The notes under the pieces are model-generated. The model ran no database searches and was not told the origin of the DNA. It was given only the letters and a program-made list of their open reading frames with translations. 64,000 bases of DNA, from the NCBI RefSeq assembly GCF_900104725.1, contig NZ_LT629758.1:7588001-7652000 (forward strand), in the 5' to 3' direction. This document shows positions 42,997 through 51,631 of this stretch, piece after piece (positions within the stretch are counted from its first letter, which is position 1; each line of letters starts with the position of its first letter). Source of the DNA: Actinoplanes derwentensis. Lineage in GTDB: Bacteria > Actinomycetota > Actinomycetes > Mycobacteriales > Micromonosporaceae. A program made the translations under genes and the position numbers.

Positions 42997-44619
42997 TCAA
43001 CTCCGCAGCGACTCCGGGGCGTGCAACCGCAGCATCGTGGCACCCACGTTCGGTGGCACGCGCTTGCCGGTCGACAGGGAGACACCCACCATGACCAGGA
43101 AAGCGAGCGGTACGGTCCACGCCGCCGGCTGCCCCACGAACTCGGCGATCCCGACGTGCAGCGTCGGCCCCAGGACGGTCAGCAGCACCGAACCCACCGC
43201 CGCACCGCCACCGACGATCAACCCGGCGATCGCCCCGGCCGCGGTCAACCGCCGCCACCAGATGCCGAGCACCAGCAGCGGGCAGAAACTCGACGCCGCC
43301 ACCGCGAACGCCAGCCCCACCACCCGCGAAACGTCCATGTCGGACACGAACAGCGCCAGCCCGGTCGGCATCACCGCGGCCAGCAGCGTCGCTATCCGGA
43401 AGTCCCGGATCGAGCCGCTGCGCCCGGGCTTCAGTACATCCGTGAAGATCACCCCGGCGACGCTGGTGAGCAGCCCCGACGAGGTGGACAGGAAGGCGGC
43501 CAGGGCGCCCGCGGTGACCAGGGCGCCCAGTAGCCGGCCGAGATGTCCGCCGCCGAGTGCCGCCTCGGGCAGCAGCAGCACGACCGCGTCGGTGTTCCCG
43601 GTCATCAACAGTTGCGGGGTGTAGATCCGGCCGAGTACCCCGTACAACGTCGGTAGCAGGTAGAACAGGCCGACCATCGCGAGCACCACGAGTGTCGTGC
43701 GCCGGGCCGAGGCGCCGTCCGGGTTCGTGTAGAACCGCACGAGCACATGCGGAAGCCCCATGGTCCCCAGGAACGTGGCGAGGATCAGCGAATAGGTGGT
43801 GAAGAGTCCTTCAGTACCGGGAAGCAGCCACGCGTCGCCGAACTCGGCGTCCACAGTGCTCACCGTCGGCACGGCGTCCCCGGCCGCGTACCGCAGCGTC
43901 TCTCCGGTCTTGACCTGGACTTTCCCGTCGAGAACCGCGTCCTGCTCGATCGTCACCGTGGTCGCCGTGTGGAAGACCGCGCCCTGTGGCGGCGTCACCG
44001 CCGGGCGGCCGTCGGACTGCCACTGCAGGATCAGGAAGATCATCGGCACGGCCAGCGCGGTCAGTTTCAGCCAGTACTGGAACGCCTGCACGAACGTGAT
44101 CGCGCGCATCCCGCCGAAAGCCACGTTCGCGGTCACCACCACCCCGACGACCAGAGCACCCCAGGCGTACGAACCCCCGGTGAGCGTGGCGAACGTCAGC
44201 CCCGCCCCCTGCAACTGTGGCAGCAGGTAGAGACAACCGATGAACAGCACGAACGCGGTCGCCAACCGGCGCAGTACGGTCGACTGCAGCCGTACCTGGC
44301 AGAAGTCGGGCAGGGTGAACGCCCCGGACCGGCGCAGCGGCGCGGCCACGAACAGCAGCAGGGCCAGATAGCCGGCGGCGAACCCGACCGGGTACCAGAG
44401 GACGTCCACGCCGTAGCGGAGCACCAGTCCCGCCACACCCAGGAACGAGGCGGCGGAGAGATATTCACCGCTGATCGCGGCGGCGTTCCAGGACGGGCTG
44501 ACCGACCGGGAGGCGACCAGGAAGTCCGAGGTGGTGCGGGCGAAGCGGAGACCGTAAGCGCCGATCGCCACGGTCAACAGCAACACCAGGACCAGGCCCG
44601 GAGCCAGGTATGGGTTCAC
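42997..44619 (-). CDS. SSS family sodium/solute symporter
   Basis: 540 residues from a GTG at 44619, overlapping the small upstream gene by four bases. About 13 helices; family markers AAISGEYLSAASFLGVAGL, GGMRAITFVQAFQYWLKL and GLPHVLVRFYTNPDGASAR. It is related to the ActP-type protein at 36.8 kb but clearly diverged, with a long periplasmic insert (about 235-300) between helices. Solute unknown, probably a monocarboxylate. The two-component genes just upstream may control it. Confidence 0.85.
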   Translation of the reverse strand: MNPYLAPGLVLVLLLTVAIGAYGLRFARTTSDFLVASRSVSPSWNAAAISGEYLSAASFLGVAGLVLRYGVDVLWYPVGFAAGYLALLLFVAAPLRRSGAFTLPDFCQVRLQSTVLRRLATAFVLFIGCLYLLPQLQGAGLTFATLTGGSYAWGALVVGVVVTANVAFGGMRAITFVQAFQYWLKLTALAVPMIFLILQWQSDGRPAVTPPQGAVFHTATTVTIEQDAVLDGKVQVKTGETLRYAAGDAVPTVSTVDAEFGDAWLLPGTEGLFTTYSLILATFLGTMGLPHVLVRFYTNPDGASARRTTLVVLAMVGLFYLLPTLYGVLGRIYTPQLLMTGNTDAVVLLLPEAALGGGHLGRLLGALVTAGALAAFLSTSSGLLTSVAGVIFTDVLKPGRSGSIRDFRIATLLAAVMPTGLALFVSDMDVSRVVGLAFAVAASSFCPLLVLGIWWRRLTAAGAIAGLIVGGGAAVGSVLLTVLGPTLHVGIAEFVGQPAAWTVPLAFLVMVGVSLSTGKRVPPNVGATMLRLHAPESLRS

Positions 44620-45002
44620 TGCTCCGGCCTGCGGATCAGCGCCGCGAAGTCCTGCTCGTTGCGCTCGGCCCAGTGCACGTAGGCCGCACCCACCCCGACC
44701 AGGAACGGAAACGACAGCAGCCCGAGCAGCAGCCACGGCAGGTGGATCCCGAAGACCTTGAACCCACCGACGGCCGGCGCCGCGACGAAGAGCAGCGGCA
44801 ACGTCCCGAGCCCGGCGACCACCACCAGCGACAGCCGCAGCGCGAGTGCCAACTGGGCCCGCATCAGGCCTTTGACCAGGGCTTCCCCGATCGGAGTCTG
44901 CTCAGCCAGATCGACCCGGCTCCGGTCGGTGCCGCCCCGCCGCCCGGCGGCGTCGGCCAGCACGACCCGGGTGCGCGGGCGTAGGGGCGGATCGACAGCC
45001 AT
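44616..45002 (-). CDS. Small two-helix membrane protein, symporter partner
   Basis: 128 residues from the ATG at 45002. The N-terminal half is polar; two helices (about 52-72 and 85-108) carry LALRLSLVVVAGLGTLPLLF and LPWLLLGLLSFPFLVGVGAAYV, ending HWAERNEQDFAALIRR. Position and plan mirror the DUF485 partner of ActP, so it probably assists the downstream symporter, to which it is coupled by GTGA. Confidence 0.7.
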   Translation of the reverse strand: MAVDPPLRPRTRVVLADAAGRRGGTDRSRVDLAEQTPIGEALVKGLMRAQLALALRLSLVVVAGLGTLPLLFVAAPAVGGFKVFGIHLPWLLLGLLSFPFLVGVGAAYVHWAERNEQDFAALIRRPEQ

Positions 45003-45033
45003 GTCCGGCAGTCTGTCCGTCCCGCAGCGAATG

Positions 45034-46059
45034 TCAATACCGGTCCGACAGCGGAAGTCGTACCTGGATGTGGCAACCGTGCCGGCCGTCCGGCTCGACC
45101 ACCGCGATGGTGCCCCGGTGCAGCTGCACCACCCAGCGGGCGATCGCCAGGCCCAGCCCGGTCCCGCCGCCGGTGGCGCGCTCGCCGCGGGTGAAGCGTT
45201 CGAAGACCCGGTCCCGTTCCGCGGCCGGGATGCCGTCACCCTGATCCACCACGGCGATCACCACCGACGTGTCCTGGCGTTCGGCGCGAACCGTCACGAC
45301 ACCGCCGCGCGGGCTGTGCCGGGCCGCGTTGTCCAGCAGGTTCGCGAAGACCTGATGCAGGCGCTCCCGGTCGCCGGGCAACACCAGGCGAGGAGCCGAC
45401 ACCTCGAAGGTCACGTCGTAGCCGTCGGCGTTCACCCGGGCCTCCCGGACCACCTCGCCGAGGAATTCCGGTACGTCGATCAGCTCCCGCTCCAACGGCA
45501 CAACCCCGGCGTCCAACCGGGACAGGTCGAGCAGATCGGTGACCAGCCGGCTGAGCCGTTCAGTCTGCGCCAGGGCGGTCTTCATCGTGTCCGGTTCGGC
45601 GGTGGCCACCCCGTCGACGATGTTCTCCAGCATCGCCCGGAGCGCGGTGATCGGCGTGCGCAGCTCGTGCGAGACGTTCGCGATCAACTCCCGTCGTTGC
45701 CGGTCCGCGGCCGCCAGATCCGCCGCCATCTGATTGAAAGCGGACGCCAGCTCGCCCACCTCGTCCTGCGAACGGGTCCGGACCCGCCGGCTGTAGTCGC
45801 CGCGGGCCATCTCCCGGGCCGCGACCGTCATCTCCCGCAGCGGAACCGTCGCCCCGTGCGCCATCACCTGCAGCGTGACCAGGCCGAGGGCGGCGGCGAT
45901 CGCGATCCACAGCAGGTCGACCCGGTAGAAGTCGATGCTCCACAGGAACACCAGCAGACCCGTCCCACCGGCGAACCCCAGCGCCAGCGACAACTTCGCC
46001 TTGATCGACCGGACCGGATCGAGCGGCCGCGGCAGATAGGCGAAGAGCCGGCGGATCAT
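45034..46059 (-). CDS. HAMP-domain sensor histidine kinase
   Basis: 341 residues from the ATG at 46059. Two close membrane helices (about 20-40 and 46-66) with almost no external loop suggest sensing within the membrane. HAMP (about 68-120, TVPLREMTVAAREMARGDYSRR) leads to the H box IANVSHELRTPITALRAML, N box NLLDNAARHSPRG, and G boxes DQGDGIPA and GGTGLGLAIARWVVQLH. It overlaps its regulator gene by four bases, so it is its cognate partner. Confidence 0.92.
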   Translation of the reverse strand: MIRRLFAYLPRPLDPVRSIKAKLSLALGFAGGTGLLVFLWSIDFYRVDLLWIAIAAALGLVTLQVMAHGATVPLREMTVAAREMARGDYSRRVRTRSQDEVGELASAFNQMAADLAAADRQRRELIANVSHELRTPITALRAMLENIVDGVATAEPDTMKTALAQTERLSRLVTDLLDLSRLDAGVVPLERELIDVPEFLGEVVREARVNADGYDVTFEVSAPRLVLPGDRERLHQVFANLLDNAARHSPRGGVVTVRAERQDTSVVIAVVDQGDGIPAAERDRVFERFTRGERATGGGTGLGLAIARWVVQLHRGTIAVVEPDGRHGCHIQVRLPLSDRY

Positions 46060-46748
46060 CGATCGACTTCCAGGGCATAACCGACCCCGTGGACCGTACG
46101 AATGAGATCGGCCCCGAGTTTGCGCCGCAGCGCCTTGACGTGACTGTCCACGGTCCGGGTCCCGGAGGCGTCCGCCCAGCCCCACACGTCGGCCAGCAGC
46201 CGCTCCCGGGGCAGAACCGTGCGCGGCCGGCCCGCCAGATGCACCAGCAGGTCGAACTCGGTAGGCGTGAGATGCACCTCGGTACCCCCGCGCAGCACTC
46301 GCCGCTCCGCCTGGTTGATCTCCAGGTCGCCGACGTGCAGCGCCTCCGGTTTCGCGGCGGCGGTCTGGGACGCCCGCCGCAGCAGGGCATGCACCCGAGC
46401 GGTCAGTTCCCGCATCGAGAACGGTTTCGCCATGTAGTCGTCGGCTCCCACCGCCAGCCCCACCAGCAGGTCAGTCTCGTCCCCACGGGCGGTCAGCATC
46501 AGCACCGGAACCGGCCGCTCCGCCTGAATCCGCCGGCACACCTCGAGCCCGTCGAACCCCGGCAACATCACATCGAGCACCACGACATCCGGCGGATCCT
46601 GCCGGGCAGCGGCCACCGCGCCGGGCCCGTCCCCGACCACCTGAACCCGGAACCCCTCACCCCGAAGCCGAGCCGCCACCGCCTCCGCGATGACCCGCTC
46701 ATCCTCGACGACAAGAACCCGCCGCTCAACGGTCCCCACACCCACCAT
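46056..46748 (-). CDS. OmpR-family response regulator
   Basis: 230 residues from the ATG at 46748. The receiver domain has acidic pocket VEDE (12-15 region), phospho-acceptor Asp in VVLDVMLPGFDG and the conserved KPFSMREL lysine. The C-terminal winged helix (TPTEFDLLVHLAGRPRTVLPRERLL, TVDSHVKALRRKLG, VHGVGYAL) binds DNA. Organised regulator-kinase-small protein-symporter, so nutrient uptake control is plausible. Confidence 0.93.
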   Translation of the reverse strand: MVGVGTVERRVLVVEDERVIAEAVAARLRGEGFRVQVVGDGPGAVAAARQDPPDVVVLDVMLPGFDGLEVCRRIQAERPVPVLMLTARGDETDLLVGLAVGADDYMAKPFSMRELTARVHALLRRASQTAAAKPEALHVGDLEINQAERRVLRGGTEVHLTPTEFDLLVHLAGRPRTVLPRERLLADVWGWADASGTRTVDSHVKALRRKLGADLIRTVHGVGYALEVDR

Positions 46749-46854
46749 CCCCACTCCGGCCGGTGTGCCCCCGTGCCTCACCGCTCAGCGACCAGCAGCC
46801 TATTGGCCACTTGCGCCGCCTTGGCGATGGAGTTGTGAACAACCTGTGCAGGAG

Positions 46855-46928
46855 TCAGGGCGCGAGCTGCCCGATCGTCATGCCGACATCGCCGAGAATG
46901 CCCCGGAGACGGAGGGTAGAGGCGGCAT
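46855..46928 (-). pseudogene. Remnant of hicA toxin gene (internal deletion)
   Basis: From the ATG at 46928 the frame starts MPPLPSVSG, the usual HicA opening, then reads only seven more residues to a stop. One frame over, the DNA gives RLRGILGDVGMTIGQLAP and a stop at 46855, which resembles the C-terminal end of HicA-type toxins. The two halves meet in CTCCGGGGC, so roughly 45 codons between them appear to have been lost. The dsRNA-binding core with the catalytic histidine (GSH motif) is gone. Inferred from family memory. Confidence 0.5.
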
Positions 46929-47141
46929 CAGGCCGCGACAGTGATGGAAAGCTCCCGAGGGACGCCGAACTCCTGCACGAGTCCCGGTCAGTGCCACCCG
47001 AAGATCCTCCAGCGCGGCCTCCTCGGTCTCGCCCTCGCCGTGGGCACCCAGGCCAGGACGAAGTTGTGCATGGGCGCACCACACACCGTCTTCGTCACGC
47101 TCCACTACGACCGGCACCGTTACCGTTTGAGAATCGGCCAC
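46928..47141 (-). pseudogene. HicB-family antitoxin gene with a 3' frameshift
   Basis: From a GTG at 47141 the frame reads TVTVPVVVERDEDGVWCAH, then GLGAHGEGETEEAALEDLRVALTG, the typical HicB-like strand-strand-helix. Near 46982-46987 a one-base change shifts the frame: reading one base along gives LVQEFGVPRELSITVAA and a stop at 46928-46930, the expected last helix and strand. As it stands the protein runs out of frame for 20-odd residues. The restored stop overlaps the hicA ATG (TGATG), which supports an original two-gene operon. Confidence 0.55.
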
Positions 47142-47231
47142 GAGCTCACCGTAGCGCGTTCGTTGATCGACTGTTAGTGCTGGTCAAACGCATAGTCGGC
47201 AGGTCGCCAGATGTCGATGGTCAAGCGGTTG

Positions 47232-47675
47232 TCAGTCGGTGGTGGGGTTGAGGATTCGCTGGGGGCCGGTGCCGCCGGCGGCCAGGCGGTCGCCCGGGTT
47301 GGCCAGTTTGCAACGTTGCAGGGACAGGCAACCGCAGCCGATGCAGCCGCTCAGTTCGTCGCGGAGGCGTTCCAGGACGGCGATTCGTTCCTGGAGACGG
47401 AAGCGCCAGCTCGCCGACAGGCGGGACCAGTCGGCTCGGGTGGGGGTGCGGTTCTCCGGGAGGGACGCCAGCGCGTCGCGGATCTCGTCCAACGACACCC
47501 CGACCTGCTGGGAGATCTTGATGAACGAGACTCGGCGGAGCTCGGCCCGGTCATACCGCCGCTGGTTGCCGCTCGTCCTGGAAGCGTGGATCAGTCCTTC
47601 GCGTTCGTAGAAGCGCAGCGCGGACTGTGCTACGCCGCTGCGGGCGGAGAGTTCGCCGATGGTGAGCGTCTCCAC
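47232..47675 (-). CDS. soxR: SoxR-type MerR regulator with [2Fe-2S] site
   Basis: 147 residues from the GTG at 47675, with GGAG five to six bases upstream. The MerR helix-turn-helix is TIGELSARSGVAQSALRFYEREGLI and NQRRYDRAELRR. The C-terminal cysteine cluster CIGCGCLSLQRC is the redox-active [2Fe-2S] site of SoxR, activated by redox-cycling compounds. It is divergent from a split transketolase across a 45-base gap, which makes those genes likely targets. Confidence 0.92.
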   Translation of the reverse strand: METLTIGELSARSGVAQSALRFYEREGLIHASRTSGNQRRYDRAELRRVSFIKISQQVGVSLDEIRDALASLPENRTPTRADWSRLSASWRFRLQERIAVLERLRDELSGCIGCGCLSLQRCKLANPGDRLAAGGTGPQRILNPTTD

Positions 47676-47696
47676 GGCACTCCTTGAGTTGAAGTG

Positions 47697-47707
47697 AACT
47701 TTAAGTT
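47697..47707. promoter_or_regulatory. Candidate SoxR operator core
   Basis: AACTT-T-AAGTT is a perfect short palindrome in the 45-base gap between soxR and the transketolase gene, with related TTGAGTTGAAG to its left. MerR-family operators lie in the spacer of the target promoter, as this could, but the promoter itself was not fixed. Confidence 0.45.
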
Positions 47708-47720
47708 GCAGTCTAGGGGC

Positions 47721-48386
47721 ATGACTGCTGTGACGACACCCCGACACTCGGTGCGGGAGCTGCTCAGCCGGGTGACCGGCGACGCGAAGCACGCACCGAG
47801 TGCGCACTCCACACTGGACGTCATCTGGGTTCTCTACGATCGGGTGTTACGCATCACACCGGAGACCGCCGACGAGCCGGACCGGGATCGTTTCCTGCTC
47901 TCCAAAGGGCACGGGCCGGCCGCCTACTACGCGGTGCTCGCCGCCAAGGGCTTCATCCCGGTGGCGTGGCTCGACGACGTGGGCGGCTGGGACAGTCCGC
48001 TCGGGCACCATCCGGACCGGGTGCTGATCCCGGGTGTCGAGGTCGGCACCGGCTCGCTGGGGCACGGGCTGGGCCTGGCCGTCGGCACGGCGCTCGGGCT
48101 GCGCGCCCAGGGCCTGGACAGCCGGACGTTCGTGCTGCTCGGTGACGCGGAACTGGACGAGGGCTCGAATCATGAGGCCATCGCGTACGCCGCCGCCATC
48201 GGCCTGCCGATCACCGCGATCGTCATCGACAACCGGTCGGCCACCCACGGCTGGCCCGGTGGCATCCCGGCCCGGTTCCCGAACTGGGACGTGTCCGTGG
48301 TGAACGGGCGCGACCACGACGAGATCGAGACGGCACTCCGGCCCGCTCCGGCCGACCGGCCGCGTCTGGTGGTGGCGGAGGTATGA
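47721..48386 (+). CDS. Transketolase N-terminal (TPP-binding) subunit
   Basis: 221 residues from the ATG at 47721. It carries the thiamine-diphosphate motif GDAELDEGSNHEAI...IDNR and the LLSKGHGPAAYYAVLAAKG and TGSLGHGLGLAVGTALG segments. This is the split type, where N and C halves are separate polypeptides. It moves two-carbon units between sugar phosphates; the exact donor is unknown. Stop and next start overlap by ATGA. Divergent from soxR. Confidence 0.88.
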   Translation: MTAVTTPRHSVRELLSRVTGDAKHAPSAHSTLDVIWVLYDRVLRITPETADEPDRDRFLLSKGHGPAAYYAVLAAKGFIPVAWLDDVGGWDSPLGHHPDRVLIPGVEVGTGSLGHGLGLAVGTALGLRAQGLDSRTFVLLGDAELDEGSNHEAIAYAAAIGLPITAIVIDNRSATHGWPGGIPARFPNWDVSVVNGRDHDEIETALRPAPADRPRLVVAEV

Positions 48387-49249
48387 GAGACGCATTCGTC
48401 GACACCACGACCGCACTGCTGGCCGAGGACCCGCGTACTGCGCTGGTGCTCGCGGACATCTCGGCGAGCGCGTTCGAGGACGCGTTCCAGCGGCATCCGG
48501 ACCGGGTGTTCAACGTCGGGATCCGGGAGCAGCTGATGGCCGGAGTGGCCGGCGGGCTGGCGCTGACCGGTCTGCGGCCGTTCCTGCACTCGTACACGCC
48601 GTTCCTGATCGACCGGGCGTACGAGCAGATCAAGCTCGATTTCGGGCACCAAGACACCGGAGCGGTGCTGGTCAGCATCGGGGCGTCCTTCGACGCCGCC
48701 GAGGAGGGGTACACCCACCAGTCCCCGGGTGACGTGGCCCTGCTCGACACTCTGGACGGCTGGACCGTGCACGTGCCCGGCCACCGCGACGAGGTGCCGT
48801 CGCTGCTGCGGGACGCGGCCCGCAACGACGAGCGGGTCTACGTCCGGCTCTCCACGCAGGAGAACGTTCGGTCTCATCCGACGTCGAGTGTGCTGCGGCG
48901 CGGCGGCCCGCTGGTGGTGGCGGTCGGGCCGATGCTGGACCCGGTGCTGGAGGCGACCCGGGACATGGACGTGACGGTGTTCTACACCAACACACCACGG
49001 CCGTTGGACACCGAGGCTCTGCGGGAGCTGGTGACCGAGGAGATCATCCTGGTGGAGCCGTACGCAGCGGGAACGTCGGCGCATCTGGTCGGTGCGGCGC
49101 TGAGCGACCTGCCGCACCGCGCCCTGTATCTGGGTGCCGGCCGGGCCGAGGTCCGGCGCTACGGGAACTGGCGTGATCACGCCCGCGTGCAGGGCTTGGA
49201 CGCGGGCGGACTGAACCGGTCGATCGCTGACTTCCTCGGGACGAGCTAA
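48383..49249 (+). CDS. Transketolase C-terminal subunit
   Basis: 288 residues. The pyrimidine-binding domain has RVFNVGIREQLMAGVAGGLAL with the catalytic glutamate, FLHSYTPFLIDRAYEQIKLD, and HQDTGAVLVSIG; the C-terminal regulatory-type domain spans about 175-288. Pairs with the preceding gene by a four-base overlap. The C-terminus converges with a small unknown gene by four bases. Confidence 0.88.
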   Translation: MRDAFVDTTTALLAEDPRTALVLADISASAFEDAFQRHPDRVFNVGIREQLMAGVAGGLALTGLRPFLHSYTPFLIDRAYEQIKLDFGHQDTGAVLVSIGASFDAAEEGYTHQSPGDVALLDTLDGWTVHVPGHRDEVPSLLRDAARNDERVYVRLSTQENVRSHPTSSVLRRGGPLVVAVGPMLDPVLEATRDMDVTVFYTNTPRPLDTEALRELVTEEIILVEPYAAGTSAHLVGAALSDLPHRALYLGAGRAEVRRYGNWRDHARVQGLDAGGLNRSIADFLGTS

Positions 49250-49671
49250 GCGTAGGCGGGTACGAAGCTCTCGCGGACGAGGGCTTCGGCCCGCCACACG
49301 GTCGCCGGGTCGCCGAGCCGCATCCGGAACCGTTCGCGGACCCCGTCCATCGCGGTGATCGACAGTTCGAGGACTGATTTGGACAGGTCGATCCCCCAGG
49401 TCACGTCGCTGAGGTTCCGCAGGTTCGCGTTGAGGTGCAGGCGGAGCCGGTGCAGCGGCCGGCTCTCCCGGGTGACGACCAGGCGGCGCCGGGTCAGCAG
49501 CAGGAACCAGTCGCCGGACAGTGGGGCTCCGGGGCGTCCACAGCGGGCCACCAGAACCGCGGAGTCGTCGGGGTCCACACAGCTGCGGAAGATCGGCAGG
49601 TGCCGGTTCGCGGCGGGAGTGGCTCCGGCGGCTTCAGCCGCGGGGTGGAACGTACTTGAGAACACGTCCAT
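49246..49671 (-). CDS. Conserved protein of unknown function
   Basis: 141 residues, soluble. The middle part (DWFLLLTRRRLVVTRESRPLHRLRLHLNANL) and LELSITAMDGVRERFRMRLG suggest a small beta-barrel such as a PH-like fold, but I cannot confirm this. The next gene on the opposite strand is a PH-domain protein, which would make the pair related in fold. No known family recognised. Confidence 0.5.
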   Translation of the reverse strand: MDVFSSTFHPAAEAAGATPAANRHLPIFRSCVDPDDSAVLVARCGRPGAPLSGDWFLLLTRRRLVVTRESRPLHRLRLHLNANLRNLSDVTWGIDLSKSVLELSITAMDGVRERFRMRLGDPATVWRAEALVRESFVPAYA

Positions 49672-49691
49672 GCAGTGTTAACGGAAGATGA

Positions 49692-50186
49692 ATGACCGAA
49701 GAGGCGGCCCGGCCCACTGAATATCGAATTACAGCAGCGCCGGGCAGGTCATCGGAATCATTCTGGGATACTCGCCGGATGCAGTGGCGTGTCAGACCCG
49801 TCCTCCCGTTCGCCAAGCTGATCGTCGCGCTCACCATGCCGGCGCTGGCCCTGATCTTCGCCGAGGGCGAGTGGTCCCGCTGGGCCCTGGCACTGCTCGC
49901 GATGGCCGCCATCGTGGTCTGGGCGGCCCGCGACGTCCTGGTTCCGGTCCGCCTGGCGGCGGATCCGGCCGGCATCACGGTGGTCACCGGATTCGCCCGG
50001 CGCAAGCAGGTCCCCTGGTCACAAATCGAGCGGGTACGGGTGGAGAGCACCGCCCGCCGAGGCCTCCGCAGTGACTTCCTGGAGATCGACGCCGGTGACG
50101 CCCTCTACCTCTTCACCACCAACGACCTGAGCGCCGACCCGGAGTCGGTGGCGTCCTCGCTGGCCGGCCTGCGCGCGGTCAGTTGA
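49692..50186 (+). CDS. PH-domain (bacterial PH) membrane protein
   Basis: 164 residues from the ATG at 49692 (GGAAG four bases upstream); an ATG at 49779 giving MQWRVRPVLP is a possible alternative. Two membrane helices (about 36-55 and 60-77) are followed by a PH-like domain: VPVRLAADPAGITVVTGFARRKQVPWSQIERVRVES and DALYLFTTNDL. Proteins of this CFP-6-like type are common in actinomycetes and of unknown function. It converges with the rhomboid gene, overlapping by eight bases. Confidence 0.65.
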   Translation: MTEEAARPTEYRITAAPGRSSESFWDTRRMQWRVRPVLPFAKLIVALTMPALALIFAEGEWSRWALALLAMAAIVVWAARDVLVPVRLAADPAGITVVTGFARRKQVPWSQIERVRVESTARRGLRSDFLEIDAGDALYLFTTNDLSADPESVASSLAGLRAVS

Positions 50187-51084
50187 GGATGCTGCTGGTC
50201 CGGAGCACCGCCGCCACCACGATCAGCACCAGGATCACCGAACAGCCGATCAACTGTTTGACGGCCCGGTTGGGGCGTGTCGCGTAAGCCAGAGCGGCAG
50301 CGGTGGCAGCACCCACGGCCAACCCGCCGAGGTGCCCGGCGATCGAGATGTTCGGGATGGTGAACGTGAAGATCAGGTTGATGATCAGCACCGACGTCAT
50401 CGAGCTGGAGTCCCGCATCAACTTCCGGTTGATCACGATGACCGCGACGATCAGGCCGAAGGTGGCCGTGGACGCGCCGGCCGACGGCTGGTTCGGGAAC
50501 TGGAAGACGTAGGCCGTCACGTTGCCGCCGATGCCGGCGAGCATGTAGAGCGCGGCGAACCGCAGCGGGCCGAGCTGGCTCTCCAGATAGCGGCCGAGCT
50601 GGGCCACCAGCATCATGTTGAGCAGCAGATGCAGGATGCCGTAGTGCAGGAACATCGCGGTGACCAGGCGGTACCACTCGCCGGTGGCGATGCCGTGCAA
50701 CTCGCCATTGGGGTAGAGCGCGATGCCCAGCACCTCACCGAAGTCGGTGACCGGGGTGCCGCTGCCGAGCAGGCCCCAGCTCCCGCCGCCGAAGATCGCG
50801 CTCGGGCCGCCGAGCACCGCTGACCCGACCATCACCAGCGAGTTGACCACGATGATCGCGGTCGTCACGTAGCCGAGCTGGCCGGCGCGGCTCCCCCCGA
50901 AGGCGGTGCGCGCCGACCGCTGACCGCGGCGTCCCTCTTTGACACATTCCGGGCACTGGTGCCCGATCGTTGCGTCGTTCATGCAATCGGTGCAGATCGG
51001 ACGCTCGCATCGACTGCAACTGAGCAGGGTCTCCCGGGACGGATGCCGATAACACACCGGTGTCGTCGAGGGAGCCTCACTCAT
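50179..51084 (-). CDS. Rhomboid intramembrane serine protease with N-terminal zinc-ribbon
   Basis: 301 residues. The first 45 residues hold a zinc-binding segment (CYRHPSRETLLSCSRCERPICTDCMNDATIGHQCPECV). Six or seven helices follow with ATAMFLHYGILHLLLNMM, the serine motif PSAGASTATFGLIVA and the histidine in IAGHLGGLAVGAATA, the Ser-His dyad. It cleaves membrane proteins within the bilayer. Length and order match the actinobacterial B-box/zinc-ribbon rhomboids. Confidence 0.9.
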   Translation of the reverse strand: MSEAPSTTPVCYRHPSRETLLSCSRCERPICTDCMNDATIGHQCPECVKEGRRGQRSARTAFGGSRAGQLGYVTTAIIVVNSLVMVGSAVLGGPSAIFGGGSWGLLGSGTPVTDFGEVLGIALYPNGELHGIATGEWYRLVTAMFLHYGILHLLLNMMLVAQLGRYLESQLGPLRFAALYMLAGIGGNVTAYVFQFPNQPSAGASTATFGLIVAVIVINRKLMRDSSSMTSVLIINLIFTFTIPNISIAGHLGGLAVGAATAAALAYATRPNRAVKQLIGCSVILVLIVVAAVLRTSSILN

Positions 51085-51106
51085 GGCACCAAAGGTACCC
51101 GAGAGG

Positions 51107-51631
51107 TCAGGAGCGTTCGATCTCCACGCGCTGGATCACGACATCCTCACGGGGGCGGTCGCCCGGGCCGGTCGGCGTGTTCGCGATCGAGTCGACGACC
51201 TTGGCGGACTGCTCGTCCGCGACCTGGCCGAAGATCGAGTGGCGACGGTTCAGGTGCGGCGTCGGGCCGACCGTGATGAAGAACTGCGAACCGTTGGTGC
51301 CCGGACCGGCGTTCGCCATGGCGAGCAGGTACGGCCGGTCGAAGAAGAGCTCCGGGTGGAACTCGTCGGCGAACGTGAAGCCCGGGCCGCCGCGGCCGGT
51401 GCCGGTCGGGTCGCCGGCCTGGACCATGAAGCCCGGGATGACCCGGTGCGAGATGGTGCCGTCGTAGTACGGGCCGCTGCCCGGCTTACCGGTGCGGGGG
51501 TCGGTGTACGGCTTCGTGCCCTCGGCCAGCTCCACGAAGTTGCGGACCGTCGCCGGAGCGTGATCCGGGAAGAGCTGCACCCGGATGGCGCCGTGATTGG
51601 TGTGAAGGGTGGCGTAAAGATTCTCGGCCAC
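51107..51631 (-). CDS. Cyclophilin-type peptidyl-prolyl isomerase
   Basis: 174 residues from the GTG at 51631, chosen because GGGAG lies five bases upstream (an ATG at 51646 is in frame). The cyclophilin core is intact: GAIRVQLFPDHAPATVRNFVEL, DGTISHRVIPGFMVQAGDP, GTNGSQFFITV and HSIFGQV. No signal peptide, so it acts in the cytoplasm. It catalyses proline cis-trans isomerisation in folding. Starts 131 bases from the plus-strand DUF5324-like gene. Confidence 0.92.
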   Translation of the reverse strand: MAENLYATLHTNHGAIRVQLFPDHAPATVRNFVELAEGTKPYTDPRTGKPGSGPYYDGTISHRVIPGFMVQAGDPTGTGRGGPGFTFADEFHPELFFDRPYLLAMANAGPGTNGSQFFITVGPTPHLNRRHSIFGQVADEQSAKVVDSIANTPTGPGDRPREDVVIQRVEIERS

